A stretch of 64,000 nucleotides of DNA from Silene latifolia (taxonomy: Eukaryota; Streptophyta; Magnoliopsida; Caryophyllales; Caryophyllaceae). Position 1 is the first letter of the stretch. The number at the start of each line of letters is the position of its first letter. This document shows positions 23,177 to 36,411 of this stretch, piece after piece. A program made the position numbers and the translations under genes. Location: NCBI RefSeq assembly GCF_048544455.1, contig NC_133537.1:20955541-21019540 (forward strand), written 5' to 3'. The notes beneath the pieces are model-generated. The model was given only the letters and a program-made list of their open reading frames with translations. It made no database searches and was not told the origin of the DNA.

Positions 23177-26100
23177 ATGTTCAAAGGAGAACCAGAAGAC
23201 GATGAATTCGAGTCGGAGTCGGAGTCAGAGTCAGAGTCTAGAGAAGTCACTAAGGATTCTCCTCCTGTCGTCATCCCCATTCCCTTTGTTTCTCCTAGCT
23301 TAGTCTCAAATAGCAACAGTAGTTCGGGAAATGTCCCAACAACTATCCCTTTACCGCCACTGACCACAGATCAGATGGCTTATTTGTTTCAACTTTTCTC
23401 AAACTTTAATATGAATAAATCAGGCTTTGCTTACTCTTTGTGTTATCTTGAGTGCAATTCTGTTTACGATGATACTGAGGATGACCCAAACCCAGACTCA
23501 ATTGAGATACCTCCCTACATATCCAAAGAAATACTACAAGAGGGGGAAGGGGGACCCGTAATAGAGAACACCAAACCCATCAATGTAGGAACCGAACTAG
23601 AACCCCAAGAACTTAGGATAGGGACTACCTTGAGCCCCACCGAAAGGGCCAGTTTCATAGACCTCCTAAACGAGTTCAAAGACGTTTTCGCTTGGTCCTA
23701 CAAAGACATGCTAGGGATCGACAGGGATATCGCCAAACATAGAATCCCAATTAAGCCAGGTTTCAAACCCGTAAAACAGAAGCTTCGTCGAATGAGGACA
23801 TAATGGGCTCTCAAGATCAAGGAAGAAGTCGATAAGCAATTCAAAGCTGAATTCATCAAAGTTTCCGAGTACTCTGACTGGGTAGCCAACATAGTACCTA
23901 TACCCAAAAAGGATGGGAGAATCCGTGTTTGCGTTGATTTTAGAGACTTAAACAAAGCAAGTCCTAAATATGACTTTCCTCTACCACATATAAACATATT
24001 GGTGGACAATACCGCAGACCACGCGTTACTATCCTTCATGGATGGGTACGCGGGCTATAACCAAATCAAGATGGCCATAGAAGACATGTATAAGACCGCC
24101 TTTGTCACTCAATGGGGAACCTATTGCTATACGGTCATGCCGTTTGGGTTAATCAACGCCGGAGCTACATATCAACGCACCGCGACCACACTCCTACATG
24201 ACATGATGCATAAAGAAGTTGAGGTATATGTAGACGACATGATTGTCAAGTCCAAGGATAGAGAAGGGCATATTGCGAACCTTCGCAAATTCTTCTTAAG
24301 GCTACGAAAGTACAACATGAGGCTCAATCCTCAGAAGTGCACATTCGGAGTAACATCTGGCAAACTCCTGGGATACGTCGTAAGCCAACGAGGTATAGAA
24401 ATAGACCCTTCCAAAATCAAAGCTCTGATCGAAATGCCACAACCTCAAACAGAAAAAGAAGTCAGAGGATTCTTGGGTAAAGTACAATACATAAGTCGAT
24501 TCATATCGAAACTCACCATGATTTGTGAACCTATCTTCAAGAAGCTAAAGAAAACAGATCACACCATGTGGGATGATGACTGTCAGAAGGCATTTGACCG
24601 AATCAATGAGATATTAGCTAAACCACCCGTGCTCATGCCACCTCAACGAGATCAACCTCTTGGTCTGTATCTCACAGTGACTGAAACGGCCATGGGCGCC
24701 ATGCTAGCTCAAACCATAAGAAAGGAAGAAAGGGCTATTTACTACCTTAGTAAGAAGTTCTTGGAGTACGAGTGCAAATATTCACAACTTGAAAAGACAT
24801 GCCTCGCTCTTGTGTGGGCAACGAAGAAGCTACGACATTACATGCTTAGCTACTCCGTCAAAATATACTCCAAAATGGATCCAGTCAAGTACCTATTCGA
24901 GAAACCCATCCTCAACGGACGATTAGCAAGATGGACTTTGATGCTCTCAGAGTTCGATCTCAAGTACGTGCCCCTGAAAGTTATAAAAGGGCGCGCCGTT
25001 GCCGAATTCTTTGCAGAAAATCCCATCAATGATGCACAAACAATAGATACTTGGTCATTTCCAGACGAGGATATACTCCAAACTGATGTAGACTCCTGGG
25101 ACCTTTACTTCGATGGAGCATCAAACTTAAGAGGATTTGGAATAGGAGTGTTGCTCATTTCTCCTAAAGGCGAGCATACACCGATCTCTGTCAAACTCGA
25201 CTTCGAGGTGACAAGTAATGCTGCAGAATACGAAGCTTGTCTCATTGGACTACAGGCGGCAGTAAGTTTAGGCATTAAAAATCTCCAAGTACATGGGGAT
25301 TCGTCCCTGATCATCAATCAAGTTACAGCATCTTGGAAAATCCGAAGCGAAAGCTTAGCACCTTATCAAGCCAGAATAGACCAAGTTGCCCAATTATTTG
25401 ATCACGTGACCTACCTACACCTACCTCGGGAAGAAAATCAATTTGCGGATGCTCTTGCAAAACTCGCGTCTTTGATTAATATGCCAGATGACATGGTGGA
25501 AATGCCTTTGTGTATCGAACGACGATCAGAGCCAGCTTATGTCCACCAAATCACCGACGAAGAGGAAGTCACAGAGGAGCCTTGGTTTCAAGAAATCCTA
25601 AATTTCAAGCTCAACGGTACCTATCCACCAGATATGGACAAAAGGGGACAACGTGCTATACGTCTACTAGCTTCCCAATACGTTCTCATGCAAGGAGAAC
25701 TATACAAAAGAACACCTCTTGGTGTAATCCTGTGTTGCCTTGATCATTCACAGACGCGTAAAGTAATGGAAGAAGTCCATGATGGAGAATGCGGTCCTCA
25801 CATGAGTGGGCCCATGATGGCAAAGAAAATCACACGTTTGGGGTACTATTGGACCACAATGGAATCCGATTGCATCAAATACGTAAGGCATTGTCACAAC
25901 TGCCAAATCTTCGGGAATGTACAGCATGTCCCTCTTTCATTGCTCTATACAATGACATCTCCTTGGTCATTTTCTGCCTGGGGAATTGACATAATCGGGA
26001 AGATAACCCCAGCCGGAACTGGAGGTCACTGTTTCATCCTAGTGGCAATCGACTATTTCACTAAATGGGTAGAAGCGGCTTCCAACACTAGTCTCACGGC

Positions 26101-26830
26101 TAAAAACGTGGCAAAGTTCATACAGAACAACATCATCTGTCGATACGGTTGCCTACATGAGATCATTTGTGATAATGGATCACATTTCCAAGCTGAGACT
26201 GAGCAATTGCTAGCCAAGTACAAAATTAGGCATCACCACTCTTCGCCGTATAGACCACAGACTAATGGCGCAGTAGAGGCGGCAAACAAGAACGTTGTCA
26301 CAATTCTCAAGAAAATGATTGACAACTATCAAGATTGGCCAAGCAAAATACCCTTTGCTTTATGGGGATATCGCACATCAGTTAGGACACCCACTGGGGC
26401 CACCCCTTTCTATTTGACCTATGGCATGGAAGCGGTACAACCAGTCGAGTTAGAAATACCATCCTTGCGTATCTTACTCGAAAGTCAAATCCCGGAAGCC
26501 AATTGGAAGAGGGATAGATATGAAGAACTCATCCTCCTAGATGAACGTAGGCTACGCGCATTGCATAATGTCCAAACATATCGAGCACGTATCAAACGAG
26601 CCTTCAACAAAAGGGTCAAGCCAAGGAACATCAAGGAAGGAGACCTAGTACTCAAGTCGGTTAGAGCTCTTTTACCTGTCGATCCACGGGGAAAATTCAA
26701 ACCTAATTGGGCCGGGCCATTTCTAGTTAAGTCCATACTTCCAGGGGGTGCGGTTAGAATTACAGACCTAGATGGGAATGAATTTGCCAACCCGAAAAAC
26801 CTTGACCAACTAAAACGGTACTATGCCTAG
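23177..26830 (+). pseudogene. pol: Pol portion: reverse transcriptase, two RNase H domains, integrase
   Basis: The frame is the same as gag, broken by one TAA at 23801-23803 just before the reverse transcriptase core (QKLRRMRT stop WALKIKEEV). Domains in order: a Ser/Glu-rich spacer; reverse transcriptase with VDFRDLN, VMPFGL and the intact catalytic VYVDDMIV (about 24230); a retroviral-type RNase H with a degenerate first motif (LYLTVTETAMGAML, no catalytic Asp); an archaeal-type RNase H with all four acidic positions (LYFDGAS, AEYEACL, VHGDSSLI, QFADALAK; 25100-25480); and integrase with an HHCC finger (CHNCQIF) and D-D-E residues (GIDIIGK, CDNGSHF, GAVEAANKN). It ends without a chromodomain. 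Confidence 0.93.
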
Positions 26831-27375
26831 AATAGGAACAAAAACGCGCCTCGTGCAACCTCATGTGTCGCTCTTGTGGCACTAAATAAACGGCCCCTGG
26901 CCAAGCTGAAATAAGCCAATGTCACTCTGCTCTTGCATTTTGACAATTCGTCATCCTCATATCATCAAATAAACTAAATTTGCACCTTAAGAGTAAGTAA
27001 AAAGCTCATGCTTATCTTCTAAGTTCATTACAAGCTCTTGCTTAGAACAATTATTCTTTTACATTTACTCGAACTACGCGCAAGGGTTTGATTTCATTTT
27101 TAAATGAATACGTAGGCAATCCTTCACAGGATACAATCCACTAATTTCAAAATGTAAATAGAAGGACATTTGCAATCGCATTTGGAATTCGACAAGAATA
27201 ATAAATGGAGAGTCACAACGGTTTCATAACCAATTAACCTCTTTTATTCATTTATAATAATAATACGTTACATAATAATGATAATGCCAAGTAAAAATAA
27301 AAATAGGCTAGGATTCTAAAAACCCCACCTTCTTATAATAATAATAATAATAATAAATAATAATAAAGACATGGA
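26831..27375 (+). other. Spacer between pol and the antisense genes
   Basis: 545 bp with no coding frame. A short AAT microsatellite (27333-27365) lies just beyond the stop of antisense gene 1. It would hold the convergent 3' ends of the sense and antisense transcripts. Confidence 0.6.
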
Positions 27376-28810
27376 TTATTCCCCCATCTTCCCTTTGCCC
27401 TTGTCATTTTTGTTATACTTCTTGTCACGACCTCGAGCCGGACGCTCTTGCGCCACTTCGGACCTAATCACCAACGGTCTTTCTCGAGGCCTAGCCTTAC
27501 CATTCTTGTCAACCACTTTGTCCACGACAGGAGAGGTCTTCGGTTTCTTCGAAGGATGAACAACTCGAAACCCGGCTTCTTCCTCTCCCTCAGTCAGATG
27601 CTTCTCTTTCTCCTTTTCCACTTCGCGCACCTTGTAGTCAACGGGTTCGCGCTTCCTCAATCTCTCACGCTCCTCTGGAGTAGTAGCTCTCCTCCACCGC
27701 AGATAGGAATCCGACACCCATAAGGCACTAACAGAAGAGTTCAAAAACCACACATTTCTTTGAGCCCATTTAATGGCCCACTCCCTTCGACTCTCAGTAG
27801 TAAGCGCCACGGCAGTCTGCGGGACAGTGTCAAGATTCGGGATCACCTGCTTCATTCCAACTTGTCTCATCAACCTCTCCGAGAAGATGCATACCATGAA
27901 TTCCAAGCCAGGAATGCGCACAGATCGGGTAGGATCCAAGGAAGATACTCCAGTGACAAATTTGAGATGCCACCATGGTACAACCCATCTAATCAAAGAG
28001 CCATCATCACTCTTCAGTTTGTTTTCCCAGTAATTGCAGACCCGAGTGAAGTCCACTATGTAAAGCCTAGTCCTCATAGCAATCGAACGAGCATGATAAG
28101 AAGGAATATGAACTGGGGGCTCGATCAATCGAAGGCGCTCCATAAGCCAGACCTACCAAAAGCGGGTATTAGACATCTTAAAAAAAAAAACGAAAAAAAA
28201 AGAAGGAAGAAGAAAGAAAGAAAAAGAAAAAGTGTTCTTTTACCTGCAAAATAATGGGACTTCCCAAATACGGTAGGTCGCGATTGACTTTCCTATTATC
28301 CAAGCCCAATAGGGTCTCTCCTAAACATAAACAAGTTGGGCTCCTGCGCAGCTCCATTTGCTCAACTAGGCCCAGGAAACGGGGATCACCTCTCAAGTCT
28401 TCATCAACATGCCCTTGAAGGACATATACATGCAACAAGCAAAATCCAAATGCCCTTCGCCTGGCAACATAAGAAACGGTGGGGTCGGCCTTGTTAATGA
28501 ATCGATCAATAAAGTCCAACATCCGCACTCCTTTCGAGGTCACTAGACGGTCCACCTCAATTCTAGACAATCCAAGCAAATCTCTAAATTTGTTCTTATA
28601 CCCTTGTGAAGTAGAAGGGATAGCAGGCAAGTGTTCTGGGTCCCACCCATCAATCGCAGCAATTTCTTCAGAAAATGGACAAATGTCACCTACGGGGAAC
28701 GCAAAAACATGATAATTCGGGTCCCAATAATCAAGACAAGTATCTAGGAATGGTTTGACAACCTTGATAAGCTTCAAACTCAGCAAAGATCCGAGATTAT
28801 AAGCACCCAT
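27376..28810 (-). CDS. Antisense gene 1 of the Tat element, exons 1 (most) and 2: PMD-like protein
   Basis: Read on the minus strand. Exon 1 ends at 28244 (CAG, donor GTAAAA). A 91-bp intron follows, and exon 2 runs from 28152 (acceptor TTGGTAG) to the stop at 27376. With the 71 bp at 37394-37464 the frame gives 469 residues and no internal stop. Residues ~45-70 (LDYWDPNYHVFAFPVGD and a following EE) resemble the start of the plant mobile domain and related plant DUFs. The C-terminus is highly basic and charged (KKYNKNDKGKGKMGE), suggesting nucleic-acid binding or a nuclear signal. The copia element at 28811 interrupts codon 24. Function unknown; PMD membership is by eye. Confidence 0.75.
28153..28243 (-). 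other. Intron of antisense gene 1
   Basis: GT...AG on the minus strand (CAG|GTAAAAG ... TTTTGGTAG|GTC), phase 0, with a pyrimidine-rich tract. Removing it joins LGSPIILQ to VWLMERLRL in one frame. The intron supports spliced minus-strand transcription in a retrotransposon whose genomic RNA is plus strand. Confidence 0.75.
28806..28810. other. Target-site duplication of the copia element, left copy
   Basis: CCCAT, repeated at 37394-37398 directly after the 3' LTR. A 5-bp duplication is normal for Ty1/copia. Confidence 0.95.
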
Positions 28811-29791
28811 TGTTGGGGCTGGTGTCCTCTACAGTTAGTGCAATAACATTTAAATCTCTAAAAGGATCAAAGGGTATACTTTTGTATTATTATCAGTTGG
28901 TCCACGTTTATCAATAACGGTTGGCTTGCTAGATAAGTTTGACGTTATTGTCATACAGATGGCGGTGATCAACTGGTCCCTAAAAGTCACACCTATAGGA
29001 TACGTTTGAGAGATGTGACAGTATGAAAATACAGTCATGTTGATGCCTAATTTGACTAAACAGTTAGTCGGAGTTATTATTGACTAATAATTAGTCAAAC
29101 GCGATGTTGAGATATTTATTTAATACGGATTAAATAATAATGGCTAAGACGAATTAAGCAGTTATTTCGTAAATTAAATATAAACGATTATATTTAAATT
29201 GATGTATATTGAATTAATTATACAATATTGTCTTTGTCGGACATGTATTAATATATCGACTGAGTCATGTTACTAGTTGATATTTTAATAACCGATAACC
29301 GATGACGATTTATAATAATAACCCGTCATATACATTTTAGCATTTTCGTGTCGGACCACGGGTTAAAAATTAAGGAGAAAGTGGAAAGCCCACTCCCTCC
29401 TCTTGAAGCTCACGGCCGAAACACACAAAAGGGGAGCCTCTCTCCTTTTGTGACCTAATCATCTCATTTGCAAAATAATTAGGGTTTCGGGGCAATTTTC
29501 TCTGAAATTTCTAGATCTCACATCGAAAAACCTCACAACAACTCTCTCAATATTGCAAGTCAATTAGAGAGTATTTCTAGCACAAGGGGCATAGTCTCAG
29601 ACGGTCTTGGGTGCAACGATTAGGAGGAAATCTACTTTGATTTCTGTTCTTAGGCCGCATTTCAAAGGACCCGAGGTTGATTCTTGTTCTTTATCGTTTC
29701 TCTATTGTTTTTCGTTTATGACCATAAATCGCATGTTAAATTTACGTTATAGTCCTAAAATTTAAGGGTTTTATACGGATATTACCCCACA
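28811..29791 (+). repeat. 5' LTR of the copia element
   Basis: TGTTGGGGCTGG at the start, TTACCCCACA at the end. Nearly identical to 36412-37393. Confidence 0.96.
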
Positions 29792-29793
29792 AG

Positions 29794-29805
29794 TGGTATC
29801 AGAGC
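29794..29805 (+). other. Primer binding site (initiator Met tRNA)
   Basis: TGGTATCAGAGC, two bases after the LTR end: the standard Ty1/copia primer site in plants. Confidence 0.95.
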
Positions 29806-31525
29806 GAGGCCACGTAAATTTTTCTTTGTGATTTTCATCAAACGAATTTGAATCGATAAATTTTTTGCATAAAAACCGTGCGGCAGCAGCATTTTTTTGT
29901 CACGGCAGAATTTTTTTTTGGCTGTTGCGTTTTTTGTCTTGGAAACCGTGCCATACGGTTCATGTCTGATCAGACGGTCTTTTGTTTTCGATTTGTTCTT
30001 TGCATATTGTTATTTTAAACGATTTTTATTGCAATATGTTTATGTTTTATCAATTGTAAATTCATTTCTATACGGATTAGGTCTAATTTGCAATTGGTTT
30101 TATCAAATCGATTCTTGTTTGGGACTGTTGTACCTCTCGGTATTGCTGCTGGAATTTTAAAAAAAAAAAAAAAATTTTTGCTGTTTGTCACGGTTTAACC
30201 GTGAAAAAGAAGAAAAAAAAAATTCTTCATGTTTCAATTTTTTTTTCCTCGGCCATGTTTTGTGCATAATACGGATTTTATGCATTCGCTTGATAGTGAA
30301 ACGGTTCACTCACGTACCATTTAGTTATTTTAAAGCGATTTAAAATAACGGATTGTAATGAATTAAAATTAAGTTGATTAAAGCGGTTTTGTCACATAAT
30401 TTTAATTATCATAGGTGGTTTGGATAAATTTAACATAATTACGGAATTATGTCACGAATAATTTTTATTTTAGTTGATGCTTTTTTTATTTATCGTTATT
30501 TTGAATGCCTTGAATGTTTTATTACGTATTTAATTTTTACAAACAGTTGTAACTTAGTGTGGCCTTAGTAGAACGTGTTACCATAATGATGGAACACGGT
30601 CTTGGTTGTATTTTGAGATCTCGCATCTCTATTTTGATTTTTCCTTTTAATTACAGTTTTTATTTAGAATGTAAATAGGTTTATTTTTGTAAATTTTAAT
30701 TGTAATTTTGAGAAGACCAAAGATGGAGATCAGATGCTCACTCATTTGCATGGACAAAGATGGAACATCAAGACAAGCTTCTCGGGTCCAACGGTGGATT
30801 CCAAAGTTGTATTATGTTCTTTTTACTAGGATAGGCCACACTAGAAATTTTTATTTACGTTTTGCATTCTTTTATTTATTTTATCGTAACGATAGATTGC
30901 ATCATATTCCGCCTAAAACCAAACCACCTAACAATTGCATGAAAACTGACTCATATAGAGGTCACGCGTTAGTTTTCTTTGATATACAGATATCACACGT
31001 TTTTCCATAAGCCATCACCTAAATTAATTCATTCACGCAATGCTAGTTTTTGTGTTCACTTAAAATGAATTAAAACTAAGTTGATGGGATCTTCCTCGTA
31101 TAACCAAAAATTGAGAATAGTCTTTATAGGTCAAACTCCAATGAATCCCTTCTTCGTCGGTAGGCATAATATGACCCCTTCTACGTCGGGTAAGTTGGAA
31201 CTGATTGACCTATTTTATCTCAACACTATGATCACTCGTACGATCCTGTGATTATGGCGGACTACAGATAGGATTTATGGAAATCTATCGACCGAGAGTT
31301 CTAACGGTAGAACTAGCCAAACAGTTGGCTTATCAATTTACAGAAATTGAGTCTTGGGATCATTTGTATAATTCTTGAGGTAGATCGATTATACAAGTGC
31401 AATGAGTCTACACGTTAAAATGAATTTTAATTAGACTTAAATCACCTCGATGAGTTGCTTATTTCGTTTTGTTTTTCCTTTCTTTTTCAGTGTAGATCAC
31501 GATCACTTAAACTGCTAATAACAAA
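29806..31525 (+). other. Long copia leader
   Basis: About 1.7 kb between the primer site and the first gag ATG, longer than most copia leaders. T-rich, with short frames only. No protein domain is recognisable in the 87- and 100-codon frames here. Confidence 0.55.
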
Positions 31526-32450
31526 ATGGCTGGCCGTGCTGACGACCCAATGCCAAGTGCCACATTGGACCGTGAGTCCTGGCTTCGGATCTTCATGAAT
31601 CGGATGAATCGTCTACTCGATCAAGAATGATGGATCAAACTGCGGACCGGGAGGCATTACGGAATGCCGCCGCCGACGGGAAGCTCAAATATCCGACGAG
31701 CCCATCCCGTCAAACCCAGGCCCCACTGGGCCGGAGCTAACGAGATCGCCAAGTATAACGATTTCGTCATGGAAGCGGGTGCGATTAAAAACGTACTCAT
31801 TTTTGCAATGGAATCCAATTTGAAGAAACGCTTCATAGCCCAAGGTGCAAACAAGATTTTCACCACGCTCACTAAGGAATTCTCGAAAGCACCGAGAATC
31901 GTGACCTATGAGCATACCACTCGCTTCTTTGATGCGAGACTCAGAAAGGGCCAACCGGTTAGCCCACACATTCTCAAAGATGATTGAGAATGTCGAGAGA
32001 CTCGGAGGCGCTTGATTGTAAAATCAGCGAGAACATCGTGATTGACCGCATGCTTCATTCACTCCACGATGGTTTTGCGCTCTTTAGAGCGAATTACTAT
32101 ATGAATGATTTGAAGAAAAGTCCTCATGAACTACACTCCCTACTCGTACAGACCGAGAAGGATATGAAGTTCAGTGGGAGCTTGAAACAGGATGTTCTCG
32201 TTGTGTCAAACAAGGGCAAGGGTAAGGGCAAAGCTCAGGCAGACCTAGCGGTAGGTAAACCGAAGTTTAAGAAGTCGGGATCAGATAAGAGTGGGCCTGG
32301 TGAGGCAAGCAACTCATCAGGCGCGACAAAGAGCAAGACCGAAAACATGGAATGCCATCACTGCCACAAGACTGGGCATTGGAGGCGTACATGTCCTGTT
32401 TACCATGAGGACATAAAAGCAGGTCGCGTTAAACCTGTTGGTATGTCTTC
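31526..32450 (+). pseudogene. gag: Copia gag, broken
   Basis: The ATG at 31526 (AAAATGGCTGG) opens a gag frame stopped by TGA at 31628-31630; the frame resumes through 31985 and then shifts twice near 31975-32015. The C-terminal part has the zinc knuckle CHHCHKTGHWRRTC (about 32353-32394) and a lysine/glycine-rich stretch before it (KGKGKGKAQ). The damage rules out a functional coat protein from this copy. Confidence 0.85.
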
Positions 32451-35400
32451 TTCCTCTTCTACTTTTATTCATATGATTGAGATTAACCACGCAAGTTACG
32501 GAACTTGGGTACTAGATACTGGTTGTGGTTCTAATCTGTGTAATCATGTGTAGGGGCTCCGAAACATCGAACCCCTCGTAAAGGGTGAGGTGGACCTGCG
32601 TGTCGGGAATGGAGCACGAGTGGCTGCCGTCTCAAGGGGAACATACGTGATCCAGCTTCCCAGCGGATTTGAGTTATTTTTATATAACTGCTATTATGTA
32701 TCCAGTCTTTCTAAAAACATTATTTCAGTTTCTGCACTTGACAAACTTGGTTTTTCATTTGTAATAGAGAATAATACTTGCATTTTCTCATTACACGATA
32801 TGATTTATGGCAAGGCAGTCTCCATGAATGGAATTTATGTTTTAGATCAGACCACCGAAATATTACACGTAATGACTAAGAAGTTAAAGATTGGTAACAA
32901 AGATCAAACGTATCTATGGCACTGCCGTATGGGACACATTAATGAGAAACGCGTAAAACAGCTCATAAAGAATGGAGCTATCTCGGCATTTGATTTTCAA
33001 TCATTTGGCACGTGTGAATCATGTCTCATTGGTAAGATGACTCGAATTTCCTTCAAAGGTGTTGGAATGCGCGTTGCTGACCTATTAGGACTCATACATA
33101 CGGATGTATGTGGACCTATGTCAATCACCGCACGAGAAGGCTATAGGTATTTCATCACTTTCACGGATGATTTAAGTAGATATGGCTATGTCTACTTAAT
33201 GAAGCACAAAAGTGAATCCTTTGAGAAATTCAAGGAATACCAGAATCGGGTACAGAACCTATTGGGTAGAAAGATTAAAACACTGCGCTCAGACCGTGGT
33301 GGCGAGTATCTTTCTCACGAGTTTGATCAACACCTCAAAGACTGTGGGATTGCCTTGCAGTTAACTCCACCTGGAACACCTCAGTTGAATGGTGTGTCCG
33401 AACGGAGAAATCGAAAACTAATTGATATGGTTCGATCCATGATGAGTCACACCGTGTTGCCTGACTCATTGTGGGGTTATGCTCTTCTGTCAGCTTCTCT
33501 AATACTTAACCGAAGTCCGTCTAAAGCTGTTGACAAGACTCCATATGAACTATGGAAGGGAACGGTCCCTAACTTGTCCTTTATACGGGTTTGGGGCTGC
33601 GAGGCTTATGTCAAGTGGAGACACGAGGATAAGCTCGGCCCGCGATCGGTCAAGACATAATTTATAGGTTATCCTAAAGGAACACTTGGTCATTACTTTT
33701 ATTCGCCAACCGAACAACGTGTATTTGTTATGCTAGTGCGACATTCTTAGAGAAGGAATTTCTCGAGAATGCAAAGAGTAATAGAACCTTCGAACTGTCG
33801 GAGATTCCAGAACCAAATACCGAGCAACCATTGGAGGAACCAATTCCTTCAATCCCGGCTGCGGTTAATATTCCTGAGGAACCTAGGAGGTCGGGAAGAG
33901 TCTCTATTCCTCCAAACAGATACATTGGTATGGTCGAGGAACATGACATAGATGACATTCTACTCTTAACGAGTAGTGAACCCGCAACCTATAAAGGTGC
34001 CATGACTAGTTCCGACTCAAAGCTATGGCTTGAGGCCATGCAATCCGAGATGGACTCTATGTATGAGAACAACGTATGGGATCTTGTTGACTTGCCTGCT
34101 AAGGTTCATCCCCTTCAATGCAAATGGCTTTACAAGATAAAGCATTCTGTGGAAGGTCAACAAGATATCTATAAAGCACGACTAGTTGCTAAAGGTTTCA
34201 CCCAAGTGACAGGTTTGCACTACGATGAAATTTTTACACCCGTAGTCATGCTGCGTTCCATTCGGATTATCTTAGCGATTGCCGCTTTTCATGACTATGA
34301 AATTTGGCAGATGGATGTGAAAACCGCCTTCTTAAACGGTTTTTTGGAGGAAGAGTTGTACATGGTACAACCCGAAGGTTTCATCGATCCTGAACATCCT
34401 AAGAAAGTATGCAAGCTTAAGCGTTCCATCTATGGACTTAAGCAAGCTTCTAGGAGTTGAAATCATCGTTTCGACCAAGTGATAAAAGAAAATGGATTTA
34501 CTCGATCGGTCGAGGAACCATGTCTATATATCAAGTCGAGTGGGAGCAAGATTGTCTTTCTAATATTGTATGTTGATGACATACTCCTAATTGGGAATGA
34601 CATACCTCTCTTAACTTCGGTAAAAGTATGGTTGAAGAACCATTTCCAGATGAAAGATCTGGGTGAGGCATAAAGAATTTTGGGCATCCGTATCTATCGA
34701 AATAGATCACGTCGGATATTATCTCTCAGTCAGGAGTCTTACATAGACAAGATCCTAGAGAGATTCAGCATGACTAACTCCAAAAAGGGGTTTCTTCCTA
34801 TGGCTCCAGGGGTGCATTTGAGCAAGTCTCAGGCACCAGAGACACCGGAAGAGAAAGAGCACATGACACGGATTCCTTATGCCTCGGCTATAGGATCAAT
34901 CATGTATGCCATGATATGCACACGTCCGGACGTGGCATATGCATTGAGTATGACAAGTCGATTCCAACAGCATCCAGGTGAATCACATTGGATGGCTGTC
35001 ACGAACATTCTTAAGTACCTACGGAGGACTAAAGATTGGGCATTGACTTATGGAGGCGATCAAAAGCTATGCGCAACGATTCTGCAGATGCTAGCTTCCA
35101 AACGGATCGAGATGACTCGAAATCTCGGTCTGGATTCGTTTTTACTCTTAATGGCGCGCAGATCACTGGAAGAGTTCCAAACAAAGTGTTACAAAGAGAT
35201 TCTACGATCGAGTCCGAGTACTATGCCGCGTCTGAAGCTGCAAAGGAAGCGATATGGATGCGTCAATTCTTACAAGGACTATCCGTAGTGCCTAGTTCGA
35301 ATGACCCGATCACCATCTATTGCGACAATAGAGGTGCCATCTTCCAAGCTAAGGAGCCTAAGTCTAGAAACAAGTCTAGACATGTACAACGGAAAGCTCA

Positions 35401-35680
35401 TCTAATCCGAGATTACGTGGAGCAAAAGGAGGTAGTGATAGAAAAGATTGCTACTGAGATGATAACATAGCGAGATCCTCTCACTAAACCATTACGACAA
35501 GATAAGCATGAAGGGCATGTTAATTCCATGGGAATTAAACGTGTTCCGAGTTGTAGTACTCTTTTATGGATTAGATTCATTCTCTTTTGTACTCTATACG
35601 ACATCATCGTTTTGATATTTATATATTCTGTTTTTCATGTGGATTTGTACGACAATTTTGAACACCACAAAGTGAACTGA
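32451..35680 (+). pseudogene. pol: Copia pol: protease, integrase, reverse transcriptase, RNase H; broken
   Basis: Protease DTGCGSNLC at about 32515, then TAG 32551-32553. Integrase with the pre-integrase HCRMGH...CESCLIG finger and the D-D-E residues (HTDVCGPM, LRSDRGGEY, NGVSERRN); TAA 33658. The reverse transcriptase is in another frame from ~33720: DVKTAFLNGFLEEELY, GLKQASRS then TGA 34458 (expected Trp), YVDDILLIG catalytic motif intact, TAA 34672. RNase H is in a third frame from ~35080, with TIYCDNRGA and a TAG at 35468 before DPLTKPL. Several stops fit C-to-T or G-to-A changes (Gln or Trp codons). Confidence 0.9.
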
Positions 35681-36308
35681 ACAAACATTATATTTTTGGT
35701 CCTTAATTGCCCACGTGAGCTGATAACTCTGGCAATTATTTTGTGACGTTGGTTGATGGTGGGTTCAACGAGCCATAAGTCAAAAGGTTGACTGACCAAT
35801 CACAGAGGCGAGTTATACGGATATCTCGTAGGACACAATTGTGACATCGACGTGGAGTCCTAAATGATTTATAACATTCGGTGCCCGGTCGTGGATAGGA
35901 CCTCCATGGTGATCCTAAGAGTCGATTCTTTTGACTATCGACTGTCTCTTGAGACTAAGGCAGATTTTGGGTGACTTTGGTTTCTTTCTCACGGTCATCC
36001 GTAACAGGGGGCCAAGTAGATTTTTTCTGGGTCATTTCATGTTGTGCTTAGATCGGAAGGAGTCGAGTTGAAGGAAATATTCAGCCTTTATCAGGTACTC
36101 GATATTTCTCAGGGCCACTCGAGGAGTCAGAATGAAATGCATGGCCATGCTCGAATACGAATTCGTTTTATCAGTTAAGTTACTCTCTAGTCGGGGAAAC
36201 CACTCTTGATACAGATCGATTGTAAAATACGACCTTTGCGGATCCGGATCTGCAAATTGTTTTACATTGAGTGGGAGAAATTTTAAATGAGTATGAGAAT
36301 CGGTTATC

Positions 36309-36411
36309 GCACATACACTTGTACGGACAAGTGGGAGTTTGTTGGAGCCGTGTCCTCCAGTTAGTGTGGATAACGTTATTGCACATACACTTGTACGGAC
36401 AAGTGGGAGCT
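36309..36411 (+). repeat. Duplicated polypurine tract and LTR edge
   Basis: A 72-bp unit starting GCACATACACTTGTACGGAC occurs at 36309 and again at 36381. Each contains AAGTGGGAG, the polypurine tract. After the first tract comes TTGTTGGAGCCGTGTCCTCC, a diverged version of the true LTR start, which follows the second tract at 36412. So a vestigial LTR edge lies just inside the real one. Confidence 0.85.

Noticed and set aside
30708-31010. A 100-codon frame in the copia leader
   Set aside because: No domain, and it precedes the authentic gag start; probably chance.
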